64,000 bases of DNA from Methanohalophilus euhalobius (GCF_900215215.1 NZ_OBDR01000002.1:1-64000), one strand, 5' to 3'; positions 45,680 through 55,977 are shown, counted from the stretch's first letter. A program made the numbers and translations. Notes: generated by a model not told the origin, from the sequence alone.

Positions 45680-45826
45680 TCTATCCTCCTTCAAATAAAG
45701 ATAGCATCAGGCATAACGTTTACGACTGACATTCACTTTGAAACGCGTCTGTATATGCACTGGAATAAGACTCTTAAATCTACCGGTTCATATATATGGT
45801 TTTTGGATCGAAAGCGTTGCAAACCT

Positions 45827-47098
45827 TCATTTCATGAAAGTTTGTTCCCTTCCCGGCCCCACAGAGATATATTTGACCGGGATTCCCATCAATTCTTCAA
45901 GGCGTTCGACATATTTCCGGGCTTTTTTGGGCAGGTCCTCATAACCAGATACAGAGGTTAAATCTGTATCCCAGCCTTCCATATCTTCATAAACAGGCAC
46001 ACATCTTGCAAGTTTTGAAGTATCTTCCGGCGGATAATCAATTACGTTTCCATCCAATTCATAGCCAACACCTATTTTTACAGGGTCAAGACCTGTCAGT
46101 ACATCCAATTTTGTAAGAGCTAAGGAAGTATAACCATTAAGGTAGACTGACTTTTTGGCAAGAGGCATATCAAACCAGCCACACCGCCTTGATCTGCCTG
46201 TAGTGGTACCAAATTCATGGCCTACATCATGCAGGTGCTGGCCTGCGTCACCTTCCTGTTCAGTAGGAAGCGGACCTGCTCCCACACGTGTAATATAAGA
46301 TTTAACGATGGCAAGTACTTCATTCACACGAGTCGGACCTACACCAAGATTGGCACATGCGGATCCCGCAATGGTACTTGAAGAAGTTACAAATTTTTGA
46401 GTGCCGTGAATTACATCCAGATGACTACCCTGTGCCCCTTCAGCAAGTACATTTTTACCTTCATCCAGCGCAGTATTAATCTCATAGGAAACATCGGCAA
46501 GATAAGGAGCTAGTTCCCTGCCCAGGGAAATATACCTGTCCACAAGAGAACTTTCAGTTACAATGGAAGGATCACCACCCATTGCCTTAATTTCCCCTTC
46601 CTTCTGGGAAGCAAGATTTGAAAGACGTTGCTGAAGGCGTTTTTCATCGATCAGGTCGGAAAAATTAACTTCATCCCTTGCAATCTTATCAATATAGGCA
46701 AATCCAATACCCCTTTTCGTGGTACCGATCTTTTCCGAGCGGGTAGCTTCCCTGAGACCATCGAGTTCTATGTGATAAGGCATGATTATGCTTGTCTTGC
46801 CATCAATACCCAGTTTTTCAGCAGATACTTTTACACCGGCCTCTTCCAGCATCCGTATCTCTTCTACCATAACTTCCGGATTCAGGACCGTACCCGGCCC
46901 AATGAGCACCCGGCTGTCAAGAAGAAAGCCAGAGGGGATTAGATGTAATTTATATATCTCATCCTTAACCTTGACAGTGTGACCTGCATTATCGCCGCCT
47001 TGAAACCTGGCAACAATGTCATAGTCACCTGCCATCAGGTCTACTACCTTGCCTTTACCCTCATCACCGAATTGGGCACCGGTAATAATCGTGAACAT
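45827..47098 (-). CDS. purA: Adenylosuccinate synthetase
   Basis: GTP-dependent step from IMP to adenylosuccinate. The 423-residue protein has GAQFGDEGKGKVVDLMAG (P-loop), GGDNAGHTV, KIGTTKRGIGFAYIDK, LAEGAQGSHLDVIHGTQKF and EFGTTTGRSRRCGWFD. The start is ATG 47098; the upstream extension MASQTKHYYGYN is not family-like. It is transcribed alone on the minus strand, divergent from the small membrane protein gene. Confidence 0.96.
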   Translation of the reverse strand: MFTIITGAQFGDEGKGKVVDLMAGDYDIVARFQGGDNAGHTVKVKDEIYKLHLIPSGFLLDSRVLIGPGTVLNPEVMVEEIRMLEEAGVKVSAEKLGIDGKTSIIMPYHIELDGLREATRSEKIGTTKRGIGFAYIDKIARDEVNFSDLIDEKRLQQRLSNLASQKEGEIKAMGGDPSIVTESSLVDRYISLGRELAPYLADVSYEINTALDEGKNVLAEGAQGSHLDVIHGTQKFVTSSSTIAGSACANLGVGPTRVNEVLAIVKSYITRVGAGPLPTEQEGDAGQHLHDVGHEFGTTTGRSRRCGWFDMPLAKKSVYLNGYTSLALTKLDVLTGLDPVKIGVGYELDGNVIDYPPEDTSKLARCVPVYEDMEGWDTDLTSVSGYEDLPKKARKYVERLEELMGIPVKYISVGPGREQTFMK

Positions 47099-47226
47099 GG
47101 TTGACAGGATTGTATTATATCCATAATAATGTTTTGTCTGGGAAGCCATGTAATAGAAAATGTATAAATGCAGAACAAAAGCAAATCAATCCTTTTAAGA
47201 AGATTTATAATCAAAAAATACAATCT

Positions 47227-47529
47227 ATGTACCACATGTATGTATATATTGCAATTGCAGCATATTTCGTGGTATTATTCCTGACATTGCGGGACATAAG
47301 AATCTATCGCCGCACTCGCTTCCAATCATACCGAAAAGGAGCTATGAAAGGAATTGTCGCATCCACTATCGTATTGATAGGAGCTGTTATCACACCCTTA
47401 AATCCAAATGCAGGGCTTTTGTTAGTGCTTGTTGGCATGTTCCTGAATAAGAAAGGTACAAGGGAAAAAGTGTTCAATGATGCAAATGCAACCGAAAGAA
47501 TGCTGGGTAAAACCGACCTGCAGCAGTGA
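47227..47529 (+). CDS. Small membrane protein of unknown function
   Basis: A 100-residue protein with two transmembrane segments: AIAAYFVVLFLTL near the N-terminus and GIVASTIVLIGAVI / AGLLLVLVGMFL in the second half. A basic loop, RDIRIYRRTRFQSYRKG, joins them and puts the loop on the cytoplasmic side. The C-terminus is soluble (KKGTREKVFNDANATERML). I do not recognise the family. It starts at ATG 47227 and lies 100 bases before rps17e. Confidence 0.7.
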   Translation: MYHMYVYIAIAAYFVVLFLTLRDIRIYRRTRFQSYRKGAMKGIVASTIVLIGAVITPLNPNAGLLLVLVGMFLNKKGTREKVFNDANATERMLGKTDLQQ

Positions 47530-47630
47530 ACTTATAACACACTACAATATCCAAAAGTTATAAATACCTAAAGCTGGTTCAAAAAAGAAGAATTAACTAC
47601 TACCTATCCAATTATATGGAGTTATCAATT

Positions 47631-47825
47631 ATGGGAAATATTAGACAGAACAATATTAAGAACATAACCTCACGCCTGCTTACCAACCACGGAAATGTAT
47701 TCACATCTAATTTCGATGATAACAAGCTTCTTGTTGCGAAATACACCACAATCGAGAGTAAAGTAATAAGAAATCGTGTTGCAGGCTACGTGACAAGAAA
47801 GATCAATCACAAGAGACATGAGTGA
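47631..47825 (+). CDS. rps17e: 30S ribosomal protein S17e
   Basis: A 64-residue eS17 with [17 protein letters not shown], then [20 protein letters not shown] and [15 protein letters not shown] 47631 starts the conserved part. dapA begins within 20 bases of its stop, the arrangement common in Methanosarcinales. Confidence 0.94.
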   Translation: MGNIRQNNIKNITSRLLTNHGNVFTSNFDDNKLLVAKYTTIESKVIRNRVAGYVTRKINHKRHE

Positions 47826-47844
47826 AACCGGAGCTGGTTTTTTT

Positions 47845-48720
47845 ATGTTTGAAGGAGTTCTACCGGCTCTTATAACCCCTTTCACAAAAGACAATACCAT
47901 TGACATCAGTGGTCTTAAACGAAATATAAGATACGCTGAAGAGGGAGGTGTCAGTGGAGTTGTAGCTTGTGGAACTACAGGTGAATCCGCCACCCTTTCT
48001 ACAGTTGAACACAAAAAAGTGATCAATACCGCGGTGGAATGTGCCAATGTGCCGGTGATTGCGGGTACCGGATCAAACAATACAGTTGAAGCCGTAGAAC
48101 TTACAAAACATGCTGCTGATGCCGGAGCAGGGGGAGCACTCATTATATCCCCATACTACAACAAGCCCAATAATGCAGGACTGATCCGCCACTTCACCGC
48201 AGTCGCAGAAGCAGCAGACATTCCCATCATATTATACAATGTACCTTCCAGAACCGGACAGGACATCCCACTGGAAGTAATTGTCGAACTTGCCATGATT
48301 GACAACATAGTTGCGATCAAGGAAGCAAGCGGAAGTATCCCAAAAATCTCAGAAATAATTGAAAACACGACGGATGAAGATTTCAGCGTGATTTCTGGAG
48401 AGGATGACCTTACATTCCCTGTTGTTGCCCTGGGCGGAGTAGGAGTAATTTCCGTTGTTGCAAATGTAGTTCCAAAGACAGTGTCCGATATGGTAGAAGC
48501 TGCTCTTAAAGGCGATATGGCAGCTGCCAGGAAAAAGCATTATGAACTTGCACCCCTCACACGCGCCCTGTTTACTGAAACCAATCCTATACCTGTCAAG
48601 CGTGCAATGGAAATGATAGGTATGCCCGCAGGTCCGCTGAGAGCACCCCTGGCGCCTATCATGCCGGAGAATGAAAGGATACTTGAAGAGGCATTAAAAG
48701 GGATCGGGTGTCTCAAATGA
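47845..48720 (+). CDS. dapA: 4-Hydroxy-tetrahydrodipicolinate synthase
   Basis: First committed step of lysine/diaminopimelate synthesis. The 291-residue TIM barrel has GVLPALITPF, the GTTGESATL loop, SPYYNKPNNAGLIRHF, ILYNVPSRTGQDIP and the Schiff-base lysine in IVAIKEASGS. ATG 47845 follows GGAG at nine bases; an earlier ATG at 47818 overlaps rps17e. Its stop overlaps the dapB start. Confidence 0.95.
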   Translation: MFEGVLPALITPFTKDNTIDISGLKRNIRYAEEGGVSGVVACGTTGESATLSTVEHKKVINTAVECANVPVIAGTGSNNTVEAVELTKHAADAGAGGALIISPYYNKPNNAGLIRHFTAVAEAADIPIILYNVPSRTGQDIPLEVIVELAMIDNIVAIKEASGSIPKISEIIENTTDEDFSVISGEDDLTFPVVALGGVGVISVVANVVPKTVSDMVEAALKGDMAAARKKHYELAPLTRALFTETNPIPVKRAMEMIGMPAGPLRAPLAPIMPENERILEEALKGIGCLK

Positions 48721-49508
48721 TACGGGCAGGAGTGATCGGAGCCTCCGGGAAAATGGGTGGCCTGATAATACAGAGCATCACCAGAAGCGAAGGTATTGAA
48801 CTGTCCTCTGCATTTGACCTGAATAAAATCGGTGAAGATGCGGGAGATGTGGCCGGTGCAGGAAAGCTCGATGTATCAATTACCAGTGTAGAAGACCTTG
48901 GAAAAGTTCTCAAAGAAAGCAAAACCGACGTCCTAATTGATTTTACCATTGCAGGAGCAACTGCTTCCAATGCACCAATCGTCGCTGCAAGTGGTGTAAA
49001 CCTTATTATCGGGACTACCGGTTTTAGTGAAGAACAAAGGGAAGCAATCGAAGAGAGTATCCTAAAAAACGGTGTATCAGCCGTTATTGCTCCAAATTAT
49101 GCGGTTGGAGTCAATGTATTTTTCAAGATTATTGAGGAAGCGGCCAAATACCTTCCCGATTACGACATAGAGGTTATTGAAGCACACCATAACCGGAAAC
49201 AGGACGCACCCAGTGGAACTGCAATGAGGGCTGCAGAGGTTATCGGTAAAGCTGTTGGGCGTGAAGAATACATATTTGGCCGCCAGGGCAACGCACCTCG
49301 TAAAAATGAGATTGGTATTCATGCAATCCGTGGAGGAGATATTGCCGGTGACCACACGATTCTTTTTGCCGGAGAAGGCGAAAGGATTGAAATTAAACAC
49401 CAGGCGCATTCTCGCGATGCATTCGCCGCAGGTGCTGTAAAAGCCGCAATTTGGTTAAAAGATAAAAAATCCGGCATTTATTCCATGGAAGATATCCTGG
49501 GACTATAA
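48717..49508 (+). CDS. dapB: 4-Hydroxy-tetrahydrodipicolinate reductase
   Basis: Second enzyme of the diaminopimelate route. The 263-residue protein has the NAD(P) loop AGVIGASGKMGGLI, GTTGFSEEQREAI and the catalytic EAHHNRKQDAPSGTAM. It ends RDAFAAGAVKAAIWL. ATG 48717 overlaps the dapA TGA by the ATGA rule. Confidence 0.96.
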   Translation: MIRAGVIGASGKMGGLIIQSITRSEGIELSSAFDLNKIGEDAGDVAGAGKLDVSITSVEDLGKVLKESKTDVLIDFTIAGATASNAPIVAASGVNLIIGTTGFSEEQREAIEESILKNGVSAVIAPNYAVGVNVFFKIIEEAAKYLPDYDIEVIEAHHNRKQDAPSGTAMRAAEVIGKAVGREEYIFGRQGNAPRKNEIGIHAIRGGDIAGDHTILFAGEGERIEIKHQAHSRDAFAAGAVKAAIWLKDKKSGIYSMEDILGL

Positions 49509-49509
49509 A

Positions 49510-49983
49510 TTAAAGGAGATGATCTGCAATATTTTCACAGATCACTCTTTCACAATAACCACAGCGTAATTCGATTTTGCCTTCCCGGGTATTCACATCA
49601 AATTTAGATTCTATGGGTTCATTGCTGTTGGAAATGCAATTTGGATTGATACATTTTACAACACCTTCTACATGCGAGGGGATACCCACCTGATTCTTTT
49701 CCTGCACATCATAATCCCGGATTATATTGATGGTGGCACCAGGAGAAATGAGAGATATTTTATCCACTTCACTGCTCACAAGTTCACGTCCTTCTATCTT
49801 GACCACATCTTTTTTTCCATATGAACTGGGCGCATTAATCAGGATACTGACAATTCCCCAGGAAGTGCCGGTTATACCCAGAATCTTGAGAACATTGAGA
49901 GCCTGACCGGCTGTAATATGGTCAATGACTGTGCCTGAACATATGGGTTGAACACGAATTTCTTTTTTTGCTACCTCACTCAT
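49510..49983 (-). CDS. pyrI: Aspartate carbamoyltransferase regulatory chain
   Basis: Binds nucleotide effectors and holds the ATCase catalytic trimers together. The 157-residue chain has GTVIDHITAGQALNVLKILG (nucleotide-binding part) and the zinc domain CINPNCISNSNEP...RCGYCERVI with its four cysteines. It overlaps pyrB by four bases, and its 3' end nearly touches convergent dapB. Confidence 0.96.
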   Translation of the reverse strand: MSEVAKKEIRVQPICSGTVIDHITAGQALNVLKILGITGTSWGIVSILINAPSSYGKKDVVKIEGRELVSSEVDKISLISPGATINIIRDYDVQEKNQVGIPSHVEGVVKCINPNCISNSNEPIESKFDVNTREGKIELRCGYCERVICENIADHLL

Positions 49984-50906
49984 TCAAACACCCCCATAAC
50001 AAGACAAAGCAAAGCCATCCTTATTGGAACACCATAAAATGATTGGTCGAAGTATGAAGCATGGGGAGTCTCGTCCACTCGAGGGGTGATTTCATTGGTC
50101 CGGGGAAGAGGGTGCATAATCCGCAGGTTTTCCTTTGCATTTTTCAATACTTCCGGTGTAATCTGGAGGCGATTAGCGACTTTCTGATATTCTGCCGGAT
50201 CAGGAAAACGTTCTTTCTGTATCCGCGTCATATAAAGTACCTCCACATACTGTATGGCATCTTCAATGGAATCAGCCTCTATTACTTTAATATTTTTCTT
50301 TTTAAGATCCTCTATAATCTCTGAAGGCATTGAAAGTTCCGGTGGGGACACCAGGGTTATCTCGGCACCATAAAAGGAAAGGGCATAGCAAAGCGAATGT
50401 ACAGTTCTGCCATATTTGAGATCGCCTGCAAGAGCTATTTTTAAGCCTTCAAGATGGCTTTCGCGCTTGATAGTGTAGAGATCGAGAAAGGTCTGTGTAG
50501 GATGATGGCCAGCACCATCGCCTGCATTGAGTATAGGCACTGTCGAAAATTCCGAAGCCAGCCGAGCAGCACCTTCCATAGGATGGCGAAGGACAATGGC
50601 ATTACTGTAACCGGCTACAACCCTTATGGTATCAGCAAGGGTTTCACCCTTTGCAACAGAACTTGCATCAACCGAACCGAGACTTAACACTTCTCCCCCA
50701 AGTCTCATCATGGCAGCCTCAAAAGACATCCTTGTACGGGTACTGGGCTCAAAGAACAGGACACCAAGCACCTTGCCTTTTAAGAGGTCTGAACCTGACT
50801 TTGACCTGGCAATTGGTTCCATTTCTTCGGCGACTTCCAGAACATGGTCAATCATATCACGTGTGAATTCCTTCATAGAAATGATATGCATATGCTCAAA
50901 TGACAT
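49980..50906 (-). CDS. pyrB: Aspartate carbamoyltransferase catalytic chain
   Basis: Makes carbamoyl aspartate for pyrimidines. The 308-residue enzyme has FFEPSTRTRMSFEAAM (carbamoyl-phosphate site), VLRHPMEGAARLAS, GDGAGHHPTQTFLDLYTI and MHPLPRTNEI. ATG 50906 is used. pyrI follows on the same strand. The 279 bases between pyrB and the divergent hps gene contain a TATA-like ACTTTATAGTGG near 51105 but no gene that I can see. Confidence 0.97.
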   Translation of the reverse strand: MSFEHMHIISMKEFTRDMIDHVLEVAEEMEPIARSKSGSDLLKGKVLGVLFFEPSTRTRMSFEAAMMRLGGEVLSLGSVDASSVAKGETLADTIRVVAGYSNAIVLRHPMEGAARLASEFSTVPILNAGDGAGHHPTQTFLDLYTIKRESHLEGLKIALAGDLKYGRTVHSLCYALSFYGAEITLVSPPELSMPSEIIEDLKKKNIKVIEADSIEDAIQYVEVLYMTRIQKERFPDPAEYQKVANRLQITPEVLKNAKENLRIMHPLPRTNEITPRVDETPHASYFDQSFYGVPIRMALLCLVMGVFE

Positions 50907-51185
50907 CAAAATACAGCTCCTTGCAGATTAAAGCTTTAGGGATTAGTTTCATAATAATCAACCGCAGGCGTTTTTTATTCCTATGCGATTATTTGCGGAT
51001 AGCGTATAAACTTATTGCCAATTACTATGTTCTTTTATAATTGACTCTTTCCGATGACCTCATGATATAGTGCTCAAGGCAGCATCAAAGATTAATCTGG
51101 AAAACTTTATAGTGGTTCACTTCTATCCTTCAGCCTGGAGAAATCATAATCGATAATTACAAATAAGAATTAGCAGGGTGATCCT

Positions 51186-52469
51186 ATTAAAACCATAATT
51201 CAGCTTGCTCTTGATATACTGGAGATCGATAGAGCTGTGCAGATTGCAAAGGAAGCAGTTGAGGGAGGTATCGACTGGATAGAAATCGGAACTCCCTTCA
51301 TAAAAAGTGAGGGCATGGACGCCATTCGTACTCTCAGAGAAAACTTTCCTGAACACACCATCGTGGCAGATATGAAAATTGCAGATACCGGCAGCCTTGA
51401 AGTTGAAATGGCTGCAAAAGCCGGTGCAGATATTGTTATGGTTATGGCAACAGCCGATGATTCAACGATTAAAGATGCGCTCCAGGCTGCGCAAAAATAT
51501 GGAGTTCGGCTCATGGCAGATCTCATTAGCACCCCAAAACCTGTTCAAAGGGCTGTAGAATTGGACAGGATAGGTGTGGACATCATCAATATCCACATGG
51601 GAATAGACCAGCAGATGACCGGGAAAACACCGGTAGATCTTGTTTTTGAGATTGCTTCCAAAATCAGGGCTGATATTGCTGTAGCAGGTGGACTGGATGA
51701 GCAAACTGCAGCCCGGTCTGTAGAAGCAGGTGCTGATATTGTCATTGTGGGCGGTAATATAATTCACACGGATAATGTAACAGAAGCTACCAAAAAAATT
51801 CGCCGTAGTGTAGATAATCCACAATTGAATCAGGCAAAAAAACTCGATATGGACGAGGAGATGCGCAAATTGTTCATGGAAATTTCCACCCCTAATATTT
51901 CAGATGCCATGCACCGGCAGGGTGCAATGAAAAACATCAAACCCATGCTAAATGATACCAAAATGGTAGGACCGGCTATAACGGTGCAGACATTCGAGGG
52001 CGATTGGGCCAAAACTGTGGAAGCGATAGACAAAGCAAAGGAAGGCAATGTAATAGTAATTTATAACGGAAGTTCTCATATCGCACCGTGGGGAGGACTG
52101 GCAACCCTGAGCAGCCTAAACCGTGGTATCGCAGGCGTTGTGGTCGATGGAGCGGTAAGAGACATAGAAGAGATACGCAAAATCGGACTTCCGATATTTG
52201 CCACTTCCAATGTACCAAATGCAGGCGATCCCAAGGGTTTTGGGGAAGTTAATGCACTGATTAACTGTGGAGGGCAAAAGGTCAAACCCGGCGATTACAT
52301 AATCGGTGATGAAAACGGGGTTGTTGTAGTACCTGCAGAAAGAGCATACGAGATTGCAAGGCGAGCAAAGGAAGTACAAAAAACTGAAGAGAGATTATTT
52401 GATGAAATCCGCAGGGGAGGAACACTTTCCGAAATCCTTAAACTCAAAAAATGGGAGAAGCAAAAATGA
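51186..52469 (+). CDS. hps: Hexulose-6-phosphate synthase fused to RraA-like domain, ATT start
   Basis: Residues 1-about 215 are 3-hexulose-6-phosphate synthase (OMP-decarboxylase fold: [66 protein letters not shown]). This condenses formaldehyde with ribulose 5-phosphate or, in methanogens, runs in reverse to make pentoses. Residues about 220-427 are RraA-like ([45 protein letters not shown]). The fusion is known in Methanosarcinales. The first standard start, GTG 51237, would delete the first barrel strand. The frame upstream opens after TAG 51171, and ATT 51186 lies just after GGGTGATC, so I infer AUU initiation. Confidence 0.88.
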   Translation: MKTIIQLALDILEIDRAVQIAKEAVEGGIDWIEIGTPFIKSEGMDAIRTLRENFPEHTIVADMKIADTGSLEVEMAAKAGADIVMVMATADDSTIKDALQAAQKYGVRLMADLISTPKPVQRAVELDRIGVDIINIHMGIDQQMTGKTPVDLVFEIASKIRADIAVAGGLDEQTAARSVEAGADIVIVGGNIIHTDNVTEATKKIRRSVDNPQLNQAKKLDMDEEMRKLFMEISTPNISDAMHRQGAMKNIKPMLNDTKMVGPAITVQTFEGDWAKTVEAIDKAKEGNVIVIYNGSSHIAPWGGLATLSSLNRGIAGVVVDGAVRDIEEIRKIGLPIFATSNVPNAGDPKGFGEVNALINCGGQKVKPGDYIIGDENGVVVVPAERAYEIARRAKEVQKTEERLFDEIRRGGTLSEILKLKKWEKQK

Positions 52470-53233
52470 TAGTTATTGCCAAAATAATGCTATGCCTGGC
52501 ATTTCTCTCCTATGCCTCCTATAGGGACATGAAGGAGCGCAGGGTAGGCAACAGCGTATGGCTAATTATGCTGGCAGCCTTTTCCCCCTTTATAATTTAT
52601 GAACTTGCAACTTCATCCAGCCCGGTTACATATATTATGCAAATAGCTATCTCCTTTGGATTAATTTTTGTTTTTTCCTACGTCCTGTTCTATCTGGGAG
52701 CATTCGGAGGTGCAGACGCCAAATTGTTGATGGTAATGTCCATTGTGTTTCCTTTCTACCCGGCATTTACTATGGGAGGGACCTATTTCCCCACAGAAGG
52801 TGTTCCGATCATGAACTTTTTTACTTTTACAGTATTTGGTAATTCAATACTGCTGACAATAATTGTACCCCTAGGGCTTTTTATCTATAACCTGAGCCGG
52901 CCTGACGTTAAAACTACCCTCAAAAAACCCTATTTTATGTTTATAGGCTACAGGGCACCGATAGGAAAGCTTGAAAACAGGCATGTAAAACTTATGCAGC
53001 AGTACGAAAAAGATAAAAATGGCATCATTCGGACCTATTTCAGGAGAAATGGCAAAGAAATAGACAGGGAAACCCTTGAGGAATTAAAAGCATATTCAAA
53101 GAAGGGAATTATCGACAATATGGTGTGGGTTACCCCGGGTTTGCCTTTTATAGTCCCTATAACCGCCGGTTTTTTAGCGGCTGTATTTTACGGTGACCTG
53201 GTCTTTAAACTCACCTTATACTTCATGGCCTGA
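52466..53233 (+). CDS. A24-type prepilin/archaellin peptidase
   Basis: Membrane aspartyl protease that cuts class III signal peptides. The 255-residue protein has six or so hydrophobic segments and the two catalytic aspartates: Asp21 in [12 protein letters not shown] and Asp84 in [11 protein letters not shown] (GxGD variant GGAD). A long cytoplasmic insert, including [20 protein letters not shown], separates the last helices. It resembles the FlaK/PibD/EppA group. Its ATG overlaps the hps stop, so it is co-translated with a metabolic gene rather than with pilins; no pilin gene is in the window. Confidence 0.85.
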   Translation: MIVIAKIMLCLAFLSYASYRDMKERRVGNSVWLIMLAAFSPFIIYELATSSSPVTYIMQIAISFGLIFVFSYVLFYLGAFGGADAKLLMVMSIVFPFYPAFTMGGTYFPTEGVPIMNFFTFTVFGNSILLTIIVPLGLFIYNLSRPDVKTTLKKPYFMFIGYRAPIGKLENRHVKLMQQYEKDKNGIIRTYFRRNGKEIDRETLEELKAYSKKGIIDNMVWVTPGLPFIVPITAGFLAAVFYGDLVFKLTLYFMA

Positions 53234-53244
53234 AAAACAAGCAT

Positions 53245-55044
53245 TCAACAAAAACTTTTGATCTCTGACAAAAATGCATCACCATATTTTTCAAGTTTGC
53301 ATTTCCCGACTCCTGTTATGGTGAGCATCTGGTTTGCAGTTTGCGGTTTACTGGAGGCCATCTGCTTCAAACTGGTATCTGCAAAGACAATGTAAGGTGG
53401 CACATTATCCCTTTTTGCAAATTGCAACCGGAGTCTGCGCAGTTTTTCAAATAACTTAGAATATTCACAATCAACAGAAGATGACTTCGAAGAAACTTTG
53501 CTTTGCCCGGATAATTTTTTCTTTGAAGCTGTTGCAGCAGATAATTGAGGTATAATTACATTAGCACCATCATTGAGAGCCGCCCGGCTTTTCTCATTTA
53601 ACTTTAAGACCGGATATCTTCCGCCTTTCACTTCCAGGAATCCCAGAGAGGAAAGCCGATGAGAAAGGTCTTTCCAGTAATCTTGCGGATTGTGGGAACC
53701 ATTACCATGGCAATGTAGTCGGTGGTGACCACATGACACAATTTTTTTAGCCTTTGAACCTGCAATTACCGATGCAACATGGGTTGCCCCGAATTTCTGG
53801 TTCAACTCCTTTATGCACTTAAAAATAATTAACGCATCTTCTGTAATATCCATCTGCTGTGGCGGGTTAAGGCAAACGTCACAATGTCCACAATCTTTTT
53901 CGGTAGATTCTCCGAAGTATTCGAGTAAAATTTTCCTTCTACAGGTGACTGTTTCACAGTAATCCATCATGTGGCGTAACTTGGAATGAGCAATTTCACG
54001 TTCTTTTTTAGAAGACATCTGTTCAATGAAGTATTGATGTTTATACCAATCTCCTCTTTTGAAAAAAAGAATACAATCACATGGTTGCCCGTCCCTGCCA
54101 CCCCTGCCGGTTTGTTGATAGTAACTTTCCAGATCCGCTGGCAGGTCATAATGCATAACAAAACGTACATTGGACTTATCAATCCCCATCCCAAATGCAA
54201 CTGTTGCCACAATTACCCTTATAGTACCATTCAGGAACTTTTCCTGAGCACGGTGTCTCAGTTCATCTGACATCCCGGCATGATAGAATGCCGCATTGAC
54301 TCCTAATTTTTTCAGTCTGCCAGCAAGTCCTTCTACGGATTTTCGTGTCTGGCAATAAATAATTCCACATGAATCAGGATGAGAGCGCAGGTATGATGTG
54401 ATCTGTTGGTCTGCATTCTCCCCGGATTTAACCTCATAATAAAGGTTGGTCCGATTAAAACTTGCTACATACTTCTCAGAACTGACCATATTGAGTTGTT
54501 TTGTTATATCACGGGCAACTGCAGGGGTAGCAGTAGCTGTAAGTGCTATTAGAGGAATATCTGGGAAACCAGAGCGCAGGGCACCTAATTTCCTGTATTC
54601 AGGTCTGAAATCATGCCCCCACTGGGATATACAATGTGCTTCATCAACGGCAAAAAGGTTGACATTTGCTTTTGCAAGCAATTTAAGAGTAGACGGCATA
54701 GCCAGTCTTTCGGGGGCCACATATAGAAGATCGAGTTTTCCCCTTATTAGAGAATCCTTAACATGGCTCATTTCGGAATTGTCAAGTGTACTGTTCATAT
54801 AGGCAGCGGCAATGCCACGTGAAAGCAATCTGTCCACCTGATCTTTCATGAGGGATATCAAAGGGGACACAACAACAGTAACACCCTCCATAAGCAGGGA
54901 AGGCAACTGGTAACACAAAGATTTCCCACCCCCGGTTGGCATCAATACAAATACATCTTTCTTGTCCAGCACATCCTGAATAATATTTTCCTGAAGGGGA
55001 CGAAAATTTTCATAACCGAAATAGTCATAGAGGGTTTGCCGCAT
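53245..55044 (-). CDS. recQ: ATP-dependent DNA helicase RecQ
   Basis: A 599-residue RecQ: FRPLQENIIQDVL (motif 0), LMPTGGGKSLCYQLP (Walker A), AVDEAHCISQWGHDFRPEYR (DEAH plus aromatic loop), ALTATATPAV and VRFVMHYDLPADLESYYQQTGRGGRDG. The RQC zinc cysteines are in TCRRKILLEYFGES...CGHCDVC. A C-terminal HRDC-like domain ends the protein (LFEKLRRLRLQFAKRDNVPP and KYGDAFLSEI). It unwinds DNA 3' to 5' in repair. It is bacterial-style in domain order, as in other Methanosarcinales. Confidence 0.94.
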   Translation of the reverse strand: MRQTLYDYFGYENFRPLQENIIQDVLDKKDVFVLMPTGGGKSLCYQLPSLLMEGVTVVVSPLISLMKDQVDRLLSRGIAAAYMNSTLDNSEMSHVKDSLIRGKLDLLYVAPERLAMPSTLKLLAKANVNLFAVDEAHCISQWGHDFRPEYRKLGALRSGFPDIPLIALTATATPAVARDITKQLNMVSSEKYVASFNRTNLYYEVKSGENADQQITSYLRSHPDSCGIIYCQTRKSVEGLAGRLKKLGVNAAFYHAGMSDELRHRAQEKFLNGTIRVIVATVAFGMGIDKSNVRFVMHYDLPADLESYYQQTGRGGRDGQPCDCILFFKRGDWYKHQYFIEQMSSKKEREIAHSKLRHMMDYCETVTCRRKILLEYFGESTEKDCGHCDVCLNPPQQMDITEDALIIFKCIKELNQKFGATHVASVIAGSKAKKIVSCGHHRLHCHGNGSHNPQDYWKDLSHRLSSLGFLEVKGGRYPVLKLNEKSRAALNDGANVIIPQLSAATASKKKLSGQSKVSSKSSSVDCEYSKLFEKLRRLRLQFAKRDNVPPYIVFADTSLKQMASSKPQTANQMLTITGVGKCKLEKYGDAFLSEIKSFC

Positions 55045-55115
55045 GTTACATAGATGGTGCTGAATGCATATAAAGCTGTAAATAGCGGGTTGAAAGTATT
55101 ATGTTAAAAGTTACC

Positions 55116-55864
55116 GGCACTGTTACAGTTAAGAAATAAATAGGGGGATTCATCCCCTATTTAAAGGAGATGAAAATGGAACAGAATGCATTATTAAATC
55201 TAATACCGGTAGACCTTAAATCTTTCGTGCAAAGGAAAAGAAGGGATTTAAAAACCATAGCATTATCCATACTTGTGTACCAGCAGGGACTTAAGTTTGA
55301 GAAAAACCTCAGAACTATTATCATATCCTGGTGAATCGATAAGTTACAGGGGAGTACATTACCGGGTACAGAAATTCAGCCGGTGCGTACAGCTTTATGC
55401 TGGTAAATTACCAGACACCATAGTAGTTGAAAGTACAGTTTGCAAGCCAGTACTGGTTCTTATACGCGGCTATAAATCCCGATTCTAAAAGAATAATCTA
55501 TGCCAAGATATACCCTACAAGGAACTACCTAACTACAAAATCTTTCTTTAAGGATTTGAAACGAATATATGGAGAAATGCCAAAGAGGGCAGTTGTGGAT
55601 GGGGGCCATGGTACACTGCTACAGCGAAACCCGGGATTCAGAGAACTGTAATATCCGGGGATATCAGAAATTATATCGAGCGATGGTCAAATCTTTTAAA
55701 AGGAGGATTAAGATGTTCGATAAATATTTCCCACATAAAGAGGGACTTGTTCAGCATATTAATAACTGGATACAGATGTTTAATCATAATTACATCAGAA
55801 ATTATCAAAATCTAAACTCATATACGCCTTATCAATGGGAAAGATGCTTTTACTGAACAGTACC
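55116..55864 (+). mobile_element. IS6-type insertion sequence, inactivated
   Basis: About 750 bases bounded by short imperfect inverted repeats: GGCACTGTTACAGTT at 55116-55130 and ACTGAACAGTACC at 55852-55864, which reversed reads GGTACTGTTCAGT. Length and transposase type agree with the IS6 family. Insertion was in the gap between recQ and guaAb. Confidence 0.65.
55176..55856 (+). pseudogene. IS6-family DDE transposase, frameshifted
   Basis: The gene starts MEQNALLNLIPVDLKSFVQR after AAAGGAG but breaks at a TGA near 55334. Another frame carries the DDE core QYWFLYAAINPDSKRIIYAK, RNYLTTKSFFKDLKRIYGEM and AVVDGGHGTLL. A third frame carries the C-terminal VKSFKRRIKMFDKYFPHKEG, then IQMFNHNYIRNYQNLNSYTP. 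At least two frameshifts are needed, so it is inactive. Confidence 0.75.
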
Positions 55865-55977
55865 AAGTTACCGACCGGAAAACATATCTATATAAATTAA
55901 AAATTGCATCGGTACGATTAAGTCATACAAATCCCTAGTAAGCACAAATCATCATAAACCATATGGAGTTTCCTTTC

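Noticed and set aside
45239-45961. 240-codon frame opposite rps19e and the end of purA
   Set aside because: It is antisense to a conserved ribosomal protein and purA, is cysteine- and phenylalanine-rich, and lacks motifs.
51237-51239. GTG 51237 as the start of hps
   Set aside because: It would remove the first beta strand and the substrate-binding Asp region ([10 protein letters not shown]) that all family members need.
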